A DNA stretch of 64,000 nt from Lachnospiraceae bacterium (GCA_017623295.1 JAGAPK010000033.1:62001-126000), one strand, 5' to 3'; numbered from the stretch's first letter, positions 1-9,574 are shown. A program made the numbers and translations. Notes: generated by a model not told the origin, from the letters alone.

Positions 1-768
1 ATTGTGATTGCAACAGTGTTATTTGCTTTTCAGATATATTGTGATTTTTATGGTTATTCGATTATTGCAAAAGGGGTATCGCTTTTCTTCGGTATCCGAT
101 TGATGGATAATTTTGATGCACCGTATTTTTCCAAAAGTGTTGCTGAATTCTGGCGAAGATGGCATATTTCTCTGTCGGGATGGTTTCGGGATTATTTGTA
201 TATACCATTGGGAGGAAACAGAAAAGGCTTTGTAAGAAAACAGATAAATAAGATGATTGTTTTTGCAGTAAGTGGTTTGTGGCATGGCGCATCTATTGCA
301 TTTATTGTGTGGGGTGCATTAAACGGTTTTTATCAGGTGGTTGCGGATATTGTGCATAGAAACAGGAAAGCAAACCAGAGTGCAGGGAAAATACTGACAG
401 TTTGCAAATGTCTTGGCACATTTTTACTGATTTGTTTTGCATGGCTATTTTTCAGAGCCGGAGATATGTCGGATGCTTTGGTATTGCTTCGGAATATGTG
501 CTGTTTTAATTGGGAAATTCTAGTGAATGGCGAACTATTTACCTTAGGAATATCAAAAGAATTTTTCACAGTACTAATCATTTCAATAGGTATATTGGGA
601 TGTGTAGATTATCTGAAATATCAGAAAAAAGATGTTGTGGATATTTTGGTACAGAAAAAATGGTGGGTTCAGGGAATTGTTATTGTGATGCTGGTGTATG
701 CAATTCTTGTTTTTGGATGCTATGGAGTGGAGTATGACACAAATCAATTTATTTATTTCCAGTTTTAA
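1..768 (+). CDS. MBOAT-family O-acyltransferase, C-terminal part (cut by window edge)
   Basis: This is the C-terminal half of a membrane-bound O-acyltransferase of the AlgI/DltB/PatA type; the N-terminal half lies outside the window. Visible hallmarks are a FWRRWHISL segment, the YIPLGGNRKG loop, and the LWHGAS motif carrying the invariant family histidine (about residue 94 of the visible part). Several hydrophobic helices follow. The core is closely similar to the second, complete MBOAT protein of this window. Members of this family move an acyl group across or at the membrane onto an extracellular glycan. The next gene, an SGNH-like protein, overlaps its 3' end, which is the usual MBOAT-SGNH pairing. 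The acyl donor is not shown by the sequence. Family assignment is firm; substrate is unknown. Confidence 0.9.
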   Translation: MVIATVLFAFQIYCDFYGYSIIAKGVSLFFGIRLMDNFDAPYFSKSVAEFWRRWHISLSGWFRDYLYIPLGGNRKGFVRKQINKMIVFAVSGLWHGASIAFIVWGALNGFYQVVADIVHRNRKANQSAGKILTVCKCLGTFLLICFAWLFFRAGDMSDALVLLRNMCCFNWEILVNGELFTLGISKEFFTVLIISIGILGCVDYLKYQKKDVVDILVQKKWWVQGIVIVMLVYAILVFGCYGVEYDTNQFIYFQF

Positions 769-2077
769 AAAATATTATAAGCGAATTGGAAAAATCTTAT
801 TTGTTATGCTGCTGTGTTTGAGTATGAAAAACATATTGGATTATATGTATGTTAATTATGATGATTCACAGTGGGTTCGTATTATATGGCGTGCTTTTTA
901 CAATGAAGAAGAAATCGATAATTTGTATCTTGGCTCTTCACATGTATATTGTGATTTGAACCCATATTTGCTGGATGAATTGAATGGAGAAAATAATTTC
1001 AGTCTTTCGACATCAGCACAGCGGTTAAATGGTTCCTATTATTTACTAAAAGAAGCTGACAAAGAGAAAGAGTTGTCACATGTGTATTTGGAATTAAATT
1101 ACGGATTAGCAACCGGTAAAGATGGCGAATTTAAAGACCCGGATAATTTAACGGCAAATTGGTGGAATGTTGATTACATGCGATTTTCACCGAATAAATT
1201 GGAATATATGTTTACTATGTGCGATAAGGAAAATTATCCGGAAACGTTACTTCCTTTTTTACGATATAAGACACGAATATTTGACCTGAATTATATCAAG
1301 GAACAAGTAGAAGGGAAGCAGAAGGAAAATTATAAAAATTATGAGTTCCGAAGTGAAAATGAACAAGGACAGATCATAGAGTTTTACGAGAAAGGCTATT
1401 GGAAGGTTACAAGAGAATTAAGTCCGTACGGATTACTGATGGAGCAGAAGGATGGCCTGCAGGAGAATCCATTAACACAGGATGCGGAAACATGTTTGAG
1501 AAAAATAATTGAGTACTGTCAAGAAGAACAAATAGAGATAACATTGTTTAGTACTCCTGTCTATGAACTGGATTTGATAGCAACGGGAAATTATGACGCG
1601 TATGTTAGTCAAATCAATGAAATTGCTGAAGAATACCAAATAGAGTATTACGATTTTAATCTTTGTAAAGAAGAAAAATTACCGCTTCAAAGCGTTGATA
1701 ATTTCTGGGATACGATTCATTTAAACAGCAAAGGCGCAGATACATTTACCCGCGTGTTCTGGGATGTAGTAGAAAATAATCAAAAAGATTATTTCTATGA
1801 TTCTTTTGAAGAAAAATTAAACAATGCAGAAGAAAGAGTTTATGGATTTACTTATTCCAAAGGAACAGAAAACAGAGAGTTTAAGATTGCATCGAATCGG
1901 GAAGAAAACCTGGAGTATAGAGTGGTAAATGTTTCAGAAGACGGAGAAGCATTAATCCAAGATTATTCTACGAATAAAGAGTTTTCTATCCCATATGATA
2001 CAAGTGGTAAATGTAAAGTGGAAGTCCGCCGAATTGGAGAAACGGAGGCCTTCCAGGTAATGGAAATCATGTATTAG
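734..2077 (+). CDS. Membrane-anchored SGNH-like (DltD/AlgX-like) partner of the MBOAT protein
   Basis: A protein of 447 residues with one N-terminal membrane helix (about residues 13 to 33) and an extracellular part. It carries a YLGSSH motif, matching the nucleophile block of SGNH/DltD-like proteins, and near residue 330 a DTIHLNSKGA motif that fits the Asp-His block. The ATG used here has GGAG six bases upstream, lies inside the end of the MBOAT gene and implies translational coupling; an alternative start 36 bases earlier has no ribosome site. By analogy with DltB-DltD, PatA-PatB and AlgI-AlgJ pairs it probably completes acyl transfer to, or removes acyl groups from, the surface polysaccharide. 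A C-terminal beta-rich stretch of about 90 residues has no function I recognise. Confidence 0.7.
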   Translation: MTQINLFISSFKKYYKRIGKILFVMLLCLSMKNILDYMYVNYDDSQWVRIIWRAFYNEEEIDNLYLGSSHVYCDLNPYLLDELNGENNFSLSTSAQRLNGSYYLLKEADKEKELSHVYLELNYGLATGKDGEFKDPDNLTANWWNVDYMRFSPNKLEYMFTMCDKENYPETLLPFLRYKTRIFDLNYIKEQVEGKQKENYKNYEFRSENEQGQIIEFYEKGYWKVTRELSPYGLLMEQKDGLQENPLTQDAETCLRKIIEYCQEEQIEITLFSTPVYELDLIATGNYDAYVSQINEIAEEYQIEYYDFNLCKEEKLPLQSVDNFWDTIHLNSKGADTFTRVFWDVVENNQKDYFYDSFEEKLNNAEERVYGFTYSKGTENREFKIASNREENLEYRVVNVSEDGEALIQDYSTNKEFSIPYDTSGKCKVEVRRIGETEAFQVMEIMY

Positions 2078-2085
2078 CATAGCTT

Positions 2086-3885
2086 TTATCTCAACTGGTA
2101 GACTTCGTAAGTGGAGTCGCCGGTTGAGAAGGTATCAGTTAATTCACACCCTACATCATAAGTATGTCTGAAATACATAATTACCGGATGTTCATCATAG
2201 TATAATCCTTCTTCAAAAATGAAATATACATTGTCACTTTCTACAAGGTCCTGTCCAAAATTTTCAATACCGTGTTTGGCCAGCTTAATTTTACTGTTAG
2301 GGTTACATACAACACCCCAGTTGGTATAGAAGAAGTTGTTGTAGGTATCCTGCTTCATATCAAAAGGATATTCGCAGTAGGTATCCAGAGTATTGCTGTT
2401 ATAGGTCCAGATATAGAAATTATCCGGATTACTGCGACAATATTCCTTTAAGCCTTCCCAGTTTGTCTGATTTGCATGATAAGCAGTATCAATATCTGTT
2501 TTCGTGGAATAAACGGATACAACAGATAACAGGGCTATACAAGGTAAAATAACTGTATATGGTTTTAGGGATTTCCATTTCAGAAGATTAAAGGCGAGTA
2601 AAATAGCCAAAAGTATTAAGAAATCCGCAAACATCAGTGGTTGGATGATTCTCTTTGGAAATCTTCCTTCGAATAGTACATATCCCCAACTGACCATTCT
2701 GCCGAATAAATAAAAAAAATAAACTGCAAGTGCAATAAAATTACGACGGTACAGAATCAGCAGAGGAGTAAGTACCAGTAAAACAGCAACCAGTAAATTC
2801 AGTGGCTGCATGCCGTCTTGATAGAAAAAGACACTGATGCTGCCGACTAGTACATTTTTTAAGCGTGATTTTACGGAAATACGTTCTTCATAACATTCTT
2901 TTGCTATCTGATTCATGTTTTCCCAATCTTCCAGAGTCATATCGTAGCCGATATAAGGAGCACCATTTCGCATATAATTATATTTCTCTTCATCAATGCC
3001 AAGTTCTGCAAGCTTGGAGGAACATTCTTCGTATTCCGGCCAGGTATAAAAATCGCCGACTCGTTCCCTGTAATGATTTATTTTGACAAAATCAGACCAT
3101 TCCGGGGCGGAATAGGCAATGTTATGGACACCGAATAAAATGCCCATGCCAAGAAGAAGTATACCGGCAAAAAGAAAGAATCTAATGATGTATTCTTTAT
3201 AAAAACGATGATTTGACAGCAGCCATTTGGCGAGCCATAGCATACCGGCCATCGGAAGCATCAAATACAATATATTCTGGCGCATACTGAAAGCAAGCCA
3301 TGCCAGTAAAAAGGTCGGAATATTTCCTTTTAGAAAAGTGACAAGCGTGTCATCTGACTTGGCGGTAGTAAAGCAGAATAAGGCGGTTGCAGCAGCAAAT
3401 CCTGCAGTTGTGGTATATTGTGCTTCGCAGATAACATTGAAATCCACCAGGAAAAATAAAGTGAATAAAGTGGTTAATGCAGGAAAAATAACGGAAGAAG
3501 AATCCGTATGTTTTTTCCAAATCTGCAAAGTGCGATGATAGATGAAATAAATACAAATAATATGGATACTGTGCTGGAACAAACTAAACCAGGGAATACT
3601 GCTGTTAATCATATATAGGCGGCTTAAAAACCAGGACAGTGGGTAGAGGAAGAACAGCACATGTGCATCCGGATATCCAAGATAAGCACCGGATAAGGTG
3701 CTGTACATACCCCAGTCGTCATTGATACCATCTACTGGTTTTATGTATAGTAAAACAAAAGCGTAGAAAAGAATCACAAAAAGTAAAAATATAATTTTAT
3801 CCAGAAATGGAATTTCCACATGTCCCTGTCTATTGGTTGAAAAAGATAAATTTATCGGTTTTGAATTGCGTTTTTTCTGTGGCAT
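2086..3885 (-). CDS. Multipass membrane protein, GT-C glycosyltransferase-like
   Basis: A protein of about 599 residues with roughly 11 to 12 hydrophobic helices and a C-terminal extracellular domain of about 130 residues. Just after the first helix is a NDDWGMY segment (about residue 56). An Asp pair in the first outer loop is typical of GT-C enzymes that use polyprenyl-phosphate sugars. The start chosen has an AAGGAAAGG ribosome site about ten bases upstream; an ATG ten codons earlier lacks one. The gene is on the opposite strand to its neighbours, has its own promoter, and converges on the SGNH gene with an 8-base gap. Probable role: adding a side-chain sugar outside the membrane. The GT-C call rests on topology and the Asp motif only. 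Confidence 0.6.
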   Translation of the reverse strand: MPQKKRNSKPINLSFSTNRQGHVEIPFLDKIIFLLFVILFYAFVLLYIKPVDGINDDWGMYSTLSGAYLGYPDAHVLFFLYPLSWFLSRLYMINSSIPWFSLFQHSIHIICIYFIYHRTLQIWKKHTDSSSVIFPALTTLFTLFFLVDFNVICEAQYTTTAGFAAATALFCFTTAKSDDTLVTFLKGNIPTFLLAWLAFSMRQNILYLMLPMAGMLWLAKWLLSNHRFYKEYIIRFFLFAGILLLGMGILFGVHNIAYSAPEWSDFVKINHYRERVGDFYTWPEYEECSSKLAELGIDEEKYNYMRNGAPYIGYDMTLEDWENMNQIAKECYEERISVKSRLKNVLVGSISVFFYQDGMQPLNLLVAVLLVLTPLLILYRRNFIALAVYFFYLFGRMVSWGYVLFEGRFPKRIIQPLMFADFLILLAILLAFNLLKWKSLKPYTVILPCIALLSVVSVYSTKTDIDTAYHANQTNWEGLKEYCRSNPDNFYIWTYNSNTLDTYCEYPFDMKQDTYNNFFYTNWGVVCNPNSKIKLAKHGIENFGQDLVESDNVYFIFEEGLYYDEHPVIMYFRHTYDVGCELTDTFSTGDSTYEVYQLR

Positions 3886-3930
3886 ATCGGATGAACCTTT
3901 CCTTCTTTTGTACATATTTGTAACGCATTT

Positions 3931-3960
3931 ATTATATACTATAAAAAGGGAGTGTTACAA
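3931..3960 (-). promoter_or_regulatory. Sigma-A type promoter of the GT-C-like gene
   Basis: Read on the minus strand: -35 TTGTAA, an 18-base spacer, and -10 TATAAT. It sits about 45 bases upstream of the chosen start of the membrane protein gene, and nothing else on that strand follows it. Confidence 0.6.
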
Positions 3961-4138
3961 GCGTTTCGGTAGAATCTATGGCTTTCAATTCTTAAGAAAA
4001 ACGAAAGGTTTTTTTAAAATCAAAAGAAAGATAGCCACAAATTGAGAAAATGTGTTATTGTTATTATGAACTTAAATAGATTTATGGATTTATGTACAAT
4101 AAACAGAGAAGACTTGATGTGATAGGAGGCAGAAAGCG

Positions 4139-5284
4139 ATGGAACATAGAGAACATACAAGAAAAAATCGTTATAACGGAAGAGTTACCCTGTTAGCTAT
4201 TATGATAGGCTTCTGTATTTTGGCGATTATTGAAATTGCTTTTGGGCAGGCAAAGTTGAAGGTGGAGAAAGAAAGGCTTGCTTTGGAACAAGAGAATAGT
4301 CAAGCGGTACAGGAACTGCAGGCAGAGTGGAACAGTATTAAGAATACAGAATCTGCTTCGCAGGAAGAAACCATGCAACAGAATAACAGTAATACAACGG
4401 TACAGCAGATGGTTGATGTGGGAGCACAGACCGGTGTTACGGTAGAGGAACCGAAACAAAGCAGTGAAACACAGAATACTGCAGAAGAACAAAGTACCGA
4501 TGCACAGCCGGCAGTTGAGGAAAATAAAGAATATGATATGCAGATTGTTTTCATGGGTGACAGTATCCTGGATAATGACCGGGAAGACGGTGGCGTAGCA
4601 TCGTTGATTTCCCAGAACTGCAATGCAAAAGTTTACAATATGGCAATGGGGGGAACGACAGCGGCACTTCTGCCAAATGAGCAGTACAATTTTGCAACAT
4701 GGGATTCTCGTTCTTTGCTTGGCGTGGTAAATGCGATTGTCGGAAATATTAACAAAGATATTTTTGATGGTTATCGTGCCGGAGAAATTCTGGATGAATG
4801 TGATTTTTCCCAGACGGATTATTTCGTTATTGAATATGGTGTAAATGATTTCCTTGCCAAGATTCCACAGAGCCGTTATTTGGAAGGTGGCGGAACTTTG
4901 GCAGTAGATGAGGTACACACTTATACAGGAGCATTAGAGGCAGCAGTGCAGATTTTACAGGATAATTTCCCGGATGCCAAAATCTTATTGATTGCTCCGC
5001 ACTATTGCCAGATTTTTAATGCAGATGCTTTTGTAGGTGATGGTTATTCTCTGGATTACGGATATGGTCCGCTTGTGAATTATGCAAGAGGCTGTGGTTA
5101 TGTTTATGAACAGCATAAAAAAGAAAATGTAATTTTCTACAATGCATTTGAAGAAAGCGGTATCGATTCAGAAACTGCGGATCAATATCTTGAAGATGGC
5201 GTACATCTTTCGAAGGAAGGACGTCAGGTTTATGCGGATTATGCATCCAGATTGATTCTGGCAGATTTTTATCCGGAAGAGTAG
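4139..5284 (+). CDS. Membrane-anchored SGNH/GDSL hydrolase
   Basis: A protein of 381 residues: a short cytoplasmic N-terminus, one membrane helix (about residues 16 to 35), a charged probable coiled coil (38 to 70), a Ser/Thr/Gln/Glu-rich linker (70 to 130), and an SGNH hydrolase domain. All four blocks are visible: GDS with Ser142, the Gly block near 170, GVND with Asn236, and the DGVH block with Asp353 and His356. AGGAGG lies nine bases before the start. The active domain is outside the cell, so an esterase or acyltransferase acting on acylated wall glycan is likely. A strong terminator follows. It is a clear homologue of the degenerate SGNH protein at 20.2 to 21.2 kb. Confidence 0.82.
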   Translation: MEHREHTRKNRYNGRVTLLAIMIGFCILAIIEIAFGQAKLKVEKERLALEQENSQAVQELQAEWNSIKNTESASQEETMQQNNSNTTVQQMVDVGAQTGVTVEEPKQSSETQNTAEEQSTDAQPAVEENKEYDMQIVFMGDSILDNDREDGGVASLISQNCNAKVYNMAMGGTTAALLPNEQYNFATWDSRSLLGVVNAIVGNINKDIFDGYRAGEILDECDFSQTDYFVIEYGVNDFLAKIPQSRYLEGGGTLAVDEVHTYTGALEAAVQILQDNFPDAKILLIAPHYCQIFNADAFVGDGYSLDYGYGPLVNYARGCGYVYEQHKKENVIFYNAFEESGIDSETADQYLEDGVHLSKEGRQVYADYASRLILADFYPEE

Positions 5285-5312
5285 CAGATTTTGGAAACAT
5301 ATGATAAGATAG

Positions 5313-5339
5313 AAGGCGGATGAATGGCATCCGCCTTTT
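5313..5339 (+). terminator. Intrinsic terminator after the SGNH hydrolase gene
   Basis: A perfect 10-bp stem (core GGCGGATG/CATCCGCC) with a 5-base loop is followed by a short T run. It separates the SGNH gene from the FkbH gene. Confidence 0.85.
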
Positions 5340-5390
5340 GTAATGTATGCCTGGTGGTGCATGTTTTAACAAAAAAAATGGAGGTATTTT

Positions 5391-7178
5391 ATGCAGGAAC
5401 TGGAATATCCCTTTGACAGTGAATATATTTTAAAGAAATCGAAAAGAATTAAAAAACAGTTATTGGAGGAAGGTAAAGCAACTGTTAAGAAAAAAATAGC
5501 AGTGCTTGGCGGCAGTACAACACATGATATTATTCGTGTGTTGGATATTTTTCTGTTAAATCAGGGGATTGAGGCAGAATTTTATGAATCCGAATATGCC
5601 CAGTATTGGCAGGATATTATGTTTGATAATGCTGAACTTGTCGCATTTGCGCCGGATTTAATATATATTCATACTTCAAACCGCAATATTACCGATTATC
5701 CTGCGGTGGGAGACAGCGCAGAGCAGGTAGAAGTTCTTTTGACAGAACAGTACAAGCATTTTGAAGTAATGTGGGAGAAGGCGGCAGAAGTTTATCATTG
5801 CCCGATTATTCAGAACAACTTTGAATATCCTTTTTATAGATTGCTTGGCAATCAGGATGCAGTTTATTTGCAGGGACGTATCAGTTTCTTGAATCGAATG
5901 AATGAGAAGTTTTATCAGTATGCGAGAGATCATGCAAACTTCTATATCAACGATATCAATTATATGGCATCTGCTTATGGTCTGGACAAATGGGCAGACC
6001 CATTCTACTGGCATATGTACAAATATGCGATGTGTATGCAGGCAATTCCGGAATTTGCTTTTAACGTATCCAATATTATTAAAGCGATTTTCGGTAAAAA
6101 TAAAAAATCCCTGGTATTGGATTTGGACAATACGCTTTGGGGCGGCATTGTAGGTGATGATGGGGTAGAAAATCTGGAGATCGGTCAGGAAACCTCTATG
6201 GGACAAGTTTATTCGGAATTCCAGAAGTATATTAAAGCCCAGAAAGACATTGGCGTAATGTTAAATGTCAATTCCAAAAATGAATATGACAATGCGATTG
6301 CCGGTCTGAATCATCCGGACGGTAATCTGAAACCGGAAGATTTTATTCTGATTAAGGCAAATTGGGAGCCGAAGAGTAAAAATATTGTTGAGATTGCAGA
6401 TGAAATGAATATTTTGCCGGACAGTCTTGTGTTTGTAGATGACAATCCGGCAGAGCGTGAAATTATCAAAGCGCAGGTGCCCGGTGTTGCCGTGCCGGAA
6501 ATCGGAACACCGGAACAGTATATTCGTGTATTGGATCATTCGGGATTCTTCGAAGTGACAAGTGTGTCAGAAGATGACAGAAAACGTAACGAGATGTACA
6601 AAGCTAATATTCAGAGACAACAGCAACAGCAAAGCTTTGGTGATTATAGAGAATATCTGCTTTCCTTGCAGATGCAGGGAACCATTAAAGCCTTTGAGCC
6701 GATTTATATGGCGCGTATTGCACAACTTTCCAATAAGAGCAACCAGTTCAATCTGACAACGAGAAGATATACGCAGAGTGATATTGAACAGTTTGCAGCG
6801 GATGATAATTATATTACGCGATACGGAAAACTGGAAGATAAATTTGGTGACAATGGTGTCGTTTCTGTGGTCCTCGGACGGAAAGACATGGCAGAGAAAA
6901 TGCTTCATCTGGAACTGTGGCTTATGAGCTGCCGCGTACTGAAACGTGATATGGAGTTTGCCATGATGGATAGCATGGTGGAAGCCTGCAAGGAATGTGG
7001 TATCACGAAAATTCTTGGCTATTATTATCCGACAGCTAAGAATGCTATGGTAAAAGAGTTCTATGCATTGCAAGGCTTTACGAAGATTGCCGAAGATGCA
7101 GAAGGAAATACGACATGGCAGTTTGATATTCCGGAAAATTATGAGAAGAAAAACACGGTTATTGCTGTGAATGAATAA
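5391..7178 (+). CDS. FkbH-like HAD-family protein (probable glyceryl-ACP synthase)
   Basis: A full-length FkbH-type protein of 595 residues in three parts: an N-terminal SGNH-like region (about 30 to 225, starting with a LGGST motif), a HAD phosphatase-like core (238 to 400) with the DLDNTLWGG motif (Asp244 and Asp246) and a VDDNPAERE motif, and a C-terminal acyltransferase-like region (430 to 580). Known FkbH proteins take 1,3-bisphosphoglycerate, dephosphorylate it and load the glyceryl group onto the phosphopantetheine of an ACP. A stand-alone ACP gene follows 75 bases downstream, which supports this chemistry. No polyketide synthase is nearby, so the acyl group is more likely destined for a glycan. 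GGAGG lies six bases before the start. Confidence 0.88.
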   Translation: MQELEYPFDSEYILKKSKRIKKQLLEEGKATVKKKIAVLGGSTTHDIIRVLDIFLLNQGIEAEFYESEYAQYWQDIMFDNAELVAFAPDLIYIHTSNRNITDYPAVGDSAEQVEVLLTEQYKHFEVMWEKAAEVYHCPIIQNNFEYPFYRLLGNQDAVYLQGRISFLNRMNEKFYQYARDHANFYINDINYMASAYGLDKWADPFYWHMYKYAMCMQAIPEFAFNVSNIIKAIFGKNKKSLVLDLDNTLWGGIVGDDGVENLEIGQETSMGQVYSEFQKYIKAQKDIGVMLNVNSKNEYDNAIAGLNHPDGNLKPEDFILIKANWEPKSKNIVEIADEMNILPDSLVFVDDNPAEREIIKAQVPGVAVPEIGTPEQYIRVLDHSGFFEVTSVSEDDRKRNEMYKANIQRQQQQQSFGDYREYLLSLQMQGTIKAFEPIYMARIAQLSNKSNQFNLTTRRYTQSDIEQFAADDNYITRYGKLEDKFGDNGVVSVVLGRKDMAEKMLHLELWLMSCRVLKRDMEFAMMDSMVEACKECGITKILGYYYPTAKNAMVKEFYALQGFTKIAEDAEGNTTWQFDIPENYEKKNTVIAVNE

Positions 7179-7253
7179 TTGCAGGATAACCGGAAATAGG
7201 ATATGATAAGGAAAATAAGAAAAAGATAGTAAGAGAAGGAGATTGTAAAAACA

Positions 7254-7496
7254 ATGAGCAGAGAAGAAGTTTTTGAAAAATTAAATGAAGTATTTCGCGA
7301 TGTATTTGATGATGATACGATTACTGTAACAGATGCAACAACAGCAGATGATATTGATGAATGGGATTCTTTGGAGCATATCAATCTGCTTGCAGCAGTA
7401 GAGCAGGAATTTGGTATGAAATTTAATATGGGACAGGTTGTTTCCATGAAAAATGTAGGCGAGATGGCAGATATTGTTATTAGCCAGATTGGCTAG
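7254..7496 (+). CDS. Acyl carrier protein
   Basis: An acidic 80-residue carrier protein. The WDSLEH motif around Ser39 is the phosphopantetheine attachment site. It directly follows the FkbH-like gene and is not next to any fatty-acid synthesis gene. It is therefore most likely the dedicated carrier of the group loaded by FkbH, comparable in position and size to DltC in teichoic acid D-alanylation. The ribosome site GAAGGAG is somewhat distant, at 12 bases. A phosphopantetheinyl transferase is not in the window and would act from elsewhere. Confidence 0.9.
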   Translation: MSREEVFEKLNEVFRDVFDDDTITVTDATTADDIDEWDSLEHINLLAAVEQEFGMKFNMGQVVSMKNVGEMADIVISQIG

Positions 7497-7519
7497 GGAG
7501 CGAGAAAAGGAAACAACAA

Positions 7520-9061
7520 ATGAGTGGAAAAATAATTGGGATAGCGAATCGCTTTTATGACAGACTAGAGAAACTTGGTAAAACCAAGGAAGGAATTCTG
7601 GTCTGGGGCTTTTTTACGCTATTGGTTTTTGGGGTTATCTGCCTGTTTGGCACGGTGACCTCCGGTTATCATCTGGTGGATGACTGGGAATTTGCCAAGT
7701 ATGTTGATTTGATGTCACCGGGAAGAGAGAATTTCTGGGAATGTATGAAAGAAACGGTAGGTTTTGATTTAACCCTTCGTTTCCGACCACTTTATTATAT
7801 CAATCGTGTCTGCATGGCAGCAGTATTTGGCGTGAATCTGACAGCAATGTCAGTTGTGAAGGCGATTGAAATTGTACTGGCATTGGGCTTTTTATACTAC
7901 TGTGCAAGACAGATGAATTGTAATGTATGTTATGCATTATTATTCTCTTTAACCGTTATGGTAGGTTATCAGTCGGCAGTATGGTGGAAGCTTGGACCAC
8001 AGGAGTCCTTTGACATCATGATGTTCGCCATTGGTTTTTATTGTTTGCTTAAGTGGCTCCGCAGTGAGAAGAAAAAATGGGCGGTGCTTTCGGTTATTGC
8101 TTTTTTCCTAATGTCGATTTATAAAGAACCTTTTATTTTGCTTTTGCCGTTTGTTATGTTATATGTGGTTTATGAGCAGATGAAGGGGCAGAAAGTAACC
8201 ATTGCGAATTTGTGGAATTCTGTTAAAGCAAGATTCCCGTATCTTTTTGCAATCGGTTTTATTCTGGTTGTAGAAATGTTTTTAATCGTGTTCGTTATTG
8301 GTACGAACAACTATTCTTATGTTGGTCTGGATGAAAGTGTGACCTTAGACCAGTATAAACAGGCATGGAGTCTGGCGTGCAGTACGGATTTGAAATGGTA
8401 TGTACGATTCGGTACGGCAATGTGTCTGATTATGCTGACTTACTGGGAACAGCTAAAGAAACTTGGATGGGAAATCCTTCTGGCAGCTTCGATTATATTG
8501 CCGCAGGTAGTTTCTTATAGCAAGACTGCTATGACAGAGCGATATATTTTGCCGGCAGTGTTGGGAGTGGCATTTTTCTTTGTGATTGTTGGCTGCAATT
8601 GGAAAGCACTAAGCGGTAAGCGAAGAATTGCGTATGTGCTGTGTCTGCTTTTGATGTTGGCGGCGCACGGAAGGGTAACACTTCGCGAAGCGGATTATTT
8701 TGCATATCGTGGTAACAGTGTGCAGACGATGCTTGATACGACACTTAAATATACACAGGAACATGAAGATGTGCGAGTATTGTCCTGTTTTGGACCGAAT
8801 CTGGAAGGTAATAAGACAATGTACTACTGGATGCGGATTCATGGTTATGATGAGGTATTCTATTGGGATGAAGACAGAGCCTTGATATCCAGATGGTTCG
8901 GTGAACGTGAAGACGAAGAAGATGTTCTGGAAAATATGGATGTGGTAGTTATGTATAACAAGGAAGACCGTCACTGGTGCTACGAACCAAGTCTGGATTT
9001 ATCCAACTTTACAGAGCAGAAATGCGGAACCATTACTATGTATTTCAGAAATCAGGAATAG
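7520..9061 (+). CDS. Multipass membrane protein, GT-C glycosyltransferase-like
   Basis: A 513-residue protein with about 10 hydrophobic helices and a soluble C-terminal domain of roughly 110 residues. After the first helix it has a VDDWEF segment (Asp54 and Asp55), comparable to the NDDWG segment of the 609-residue membrane protein upstream. This is the usual place of the catalytic Asp in GT-C enzymes. It follows the ACP gene by 23 bases and probably shares its transcript. Inferred role: transfer of a sugar from a lipid carrier to the exported polysaccharide. A transporter or acyltransferase cannot be excluded. A bidirectional terminator follows. Confidence 0.6.
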   Translation: MSGKIIGIANRFYDRLEKLGKTKEGILVWGFFTLLVFGVICLFGTVTSGYHLVDDWEFAKYVDLMSPGRENFWECMKETVGFDLTLRFRPLYYINRVCMAAVFGVNLTAMSVVKAIEIVLALGFLYYCARQMNCNVCYALLFSLTVMVGYQSAVWWKLGPQESFDIMMFAIGFYCLLKWLRSEKKKWAVLSVIAFFLMSIYKEPFILLLPFVMLYVVYEQMKGQKVTIANLWNSVKARFPYLFAIGFILVVEMFLIVFVIGTNNYSYVGLDESVTLDQYKQAWSLACSTDLKWYVRFGTAMCLIMLTYWEQLKKLGWEILLAASIILPQVVSYSKTAMTERYILPAVLGVAFFFVIVGCNWKALSGKRRIAYVLCLLLMLAAHGRVTLREADYFAYRGNSVQTMLDTTLKYTQEHEDVRVLSCFGPNLEGNKTMYYWMRIHGYDEVFYWDEDRALISRWFGEREDEEDVLENMDVVVMYNKEDRHWCYEPSLDLSNFTEQKCGTITMYFRNQE

Positions 9062-9096
9062 CAATATTGAAATGTTGCGTAAAGCTATGAAAAATG

Positions 9097-9126
9097 AAAG
9101 GCGGGGAAAATAAATTCCCTGCCTTT
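9097..9126. terminator. Bidirectional terminator between convergent genes
   Basis: A 12-bp stem with one G-U pair (AAAGGCGGGGAA against TTCCCTGCCTTT) and a 6-base loop, with A and T tracts on the outer sides. It serves the membrane protein gene on the plus strand and the VOC gene on the minus strand, whose stop codon it touches. Confidence 0.8.
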
Positions 9127-9521
9127 TATCGAATTAATTCAATCATGCCCATAGAAGCGTTTGTTAAAAAGACTACCTCCCGGTTTTGCAAGGCCGGTGC
9201 AGGAGTTGGTGTGTCAATTGCAATAAAACCGTTTTCGGTTAACTGCTGAAAGTCGCGTTCAAAATCTTCGGTTTCATAGCAGATGTGATAGGGACTGTTT
9301 TTATATTTTTTCATTAGTCCGGCAGCAACGGAATCTTCGGAAACAGGAGAAACCAGTTCGATGGTATAACTGTCTTTTTCCAGAAAACAAATATTGATTT
9401 TGCGAATATCGTCATAGACGGTTTCCTGTGTAATCTGATATCCAAGATTTTCAAAAGAGCGAATTGCTGCTTCTATTTTTTTAACCAGATAACCGATGTG
9501 ATGTACCTTTAAATTAATCAT
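9126..9521 (-). CDS. VOC/glyoxalase-fold protein, methylmalonyl-CoA-epimerase-like
   Basis: A 131-residue protein made of two beta-alpha-beta-beta-beta halves, the vicinal oxygen chelate fold. Four candidate metal ligands are visible: His8 (HHIGY), Glu55 (IELVSP), His79 (YHICYE) and Glu128 (MIELIR), the spacing of methylmalonyl-CoA epimerases and related isomerases. GAGGT lies five bases before the start. It lies on the opposite strand between the FkbH/ACP group and the GtrA group. Its substrate is not evident. Because it sits beside acyl-carrier chemistry, a role in epimerising or isomerising an acyl intermediate is possible, but this is inference only. Confidence 0.75.
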   Translation of the reverse strand: MINLKVHHIGYLVKKIEAAIRSFENLGYQITQETVYDDIRKINICFLEKDSYTIELVSPVSEDSVAAGLMKKYKNSPYHICYETEDFERDFQQLTENGFIAIDTPTPAPALQNREVVFLTNASMGMIELIR

Positions 9522-9574
9522 AAAATACCTCGCTTGTTGATAAATGTGTCAAGATTGTGTATATTAGAGTATGG

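Noticed and set aside
1..768. A complete MBOAT gene starting with GTG near the window edge
   Set aside because: The visible part begins in the middle of the family pattern and lacks the first half of the helices, so the gene is cut by the window edge.
4193..4918. Long open frame of 241 codons on the minus strand
   Set aside because: It lies wholly inside the SGNH hydrolase gene, which has clear motifs and a good ribosome site. The antisense protein has no recognisable domain.
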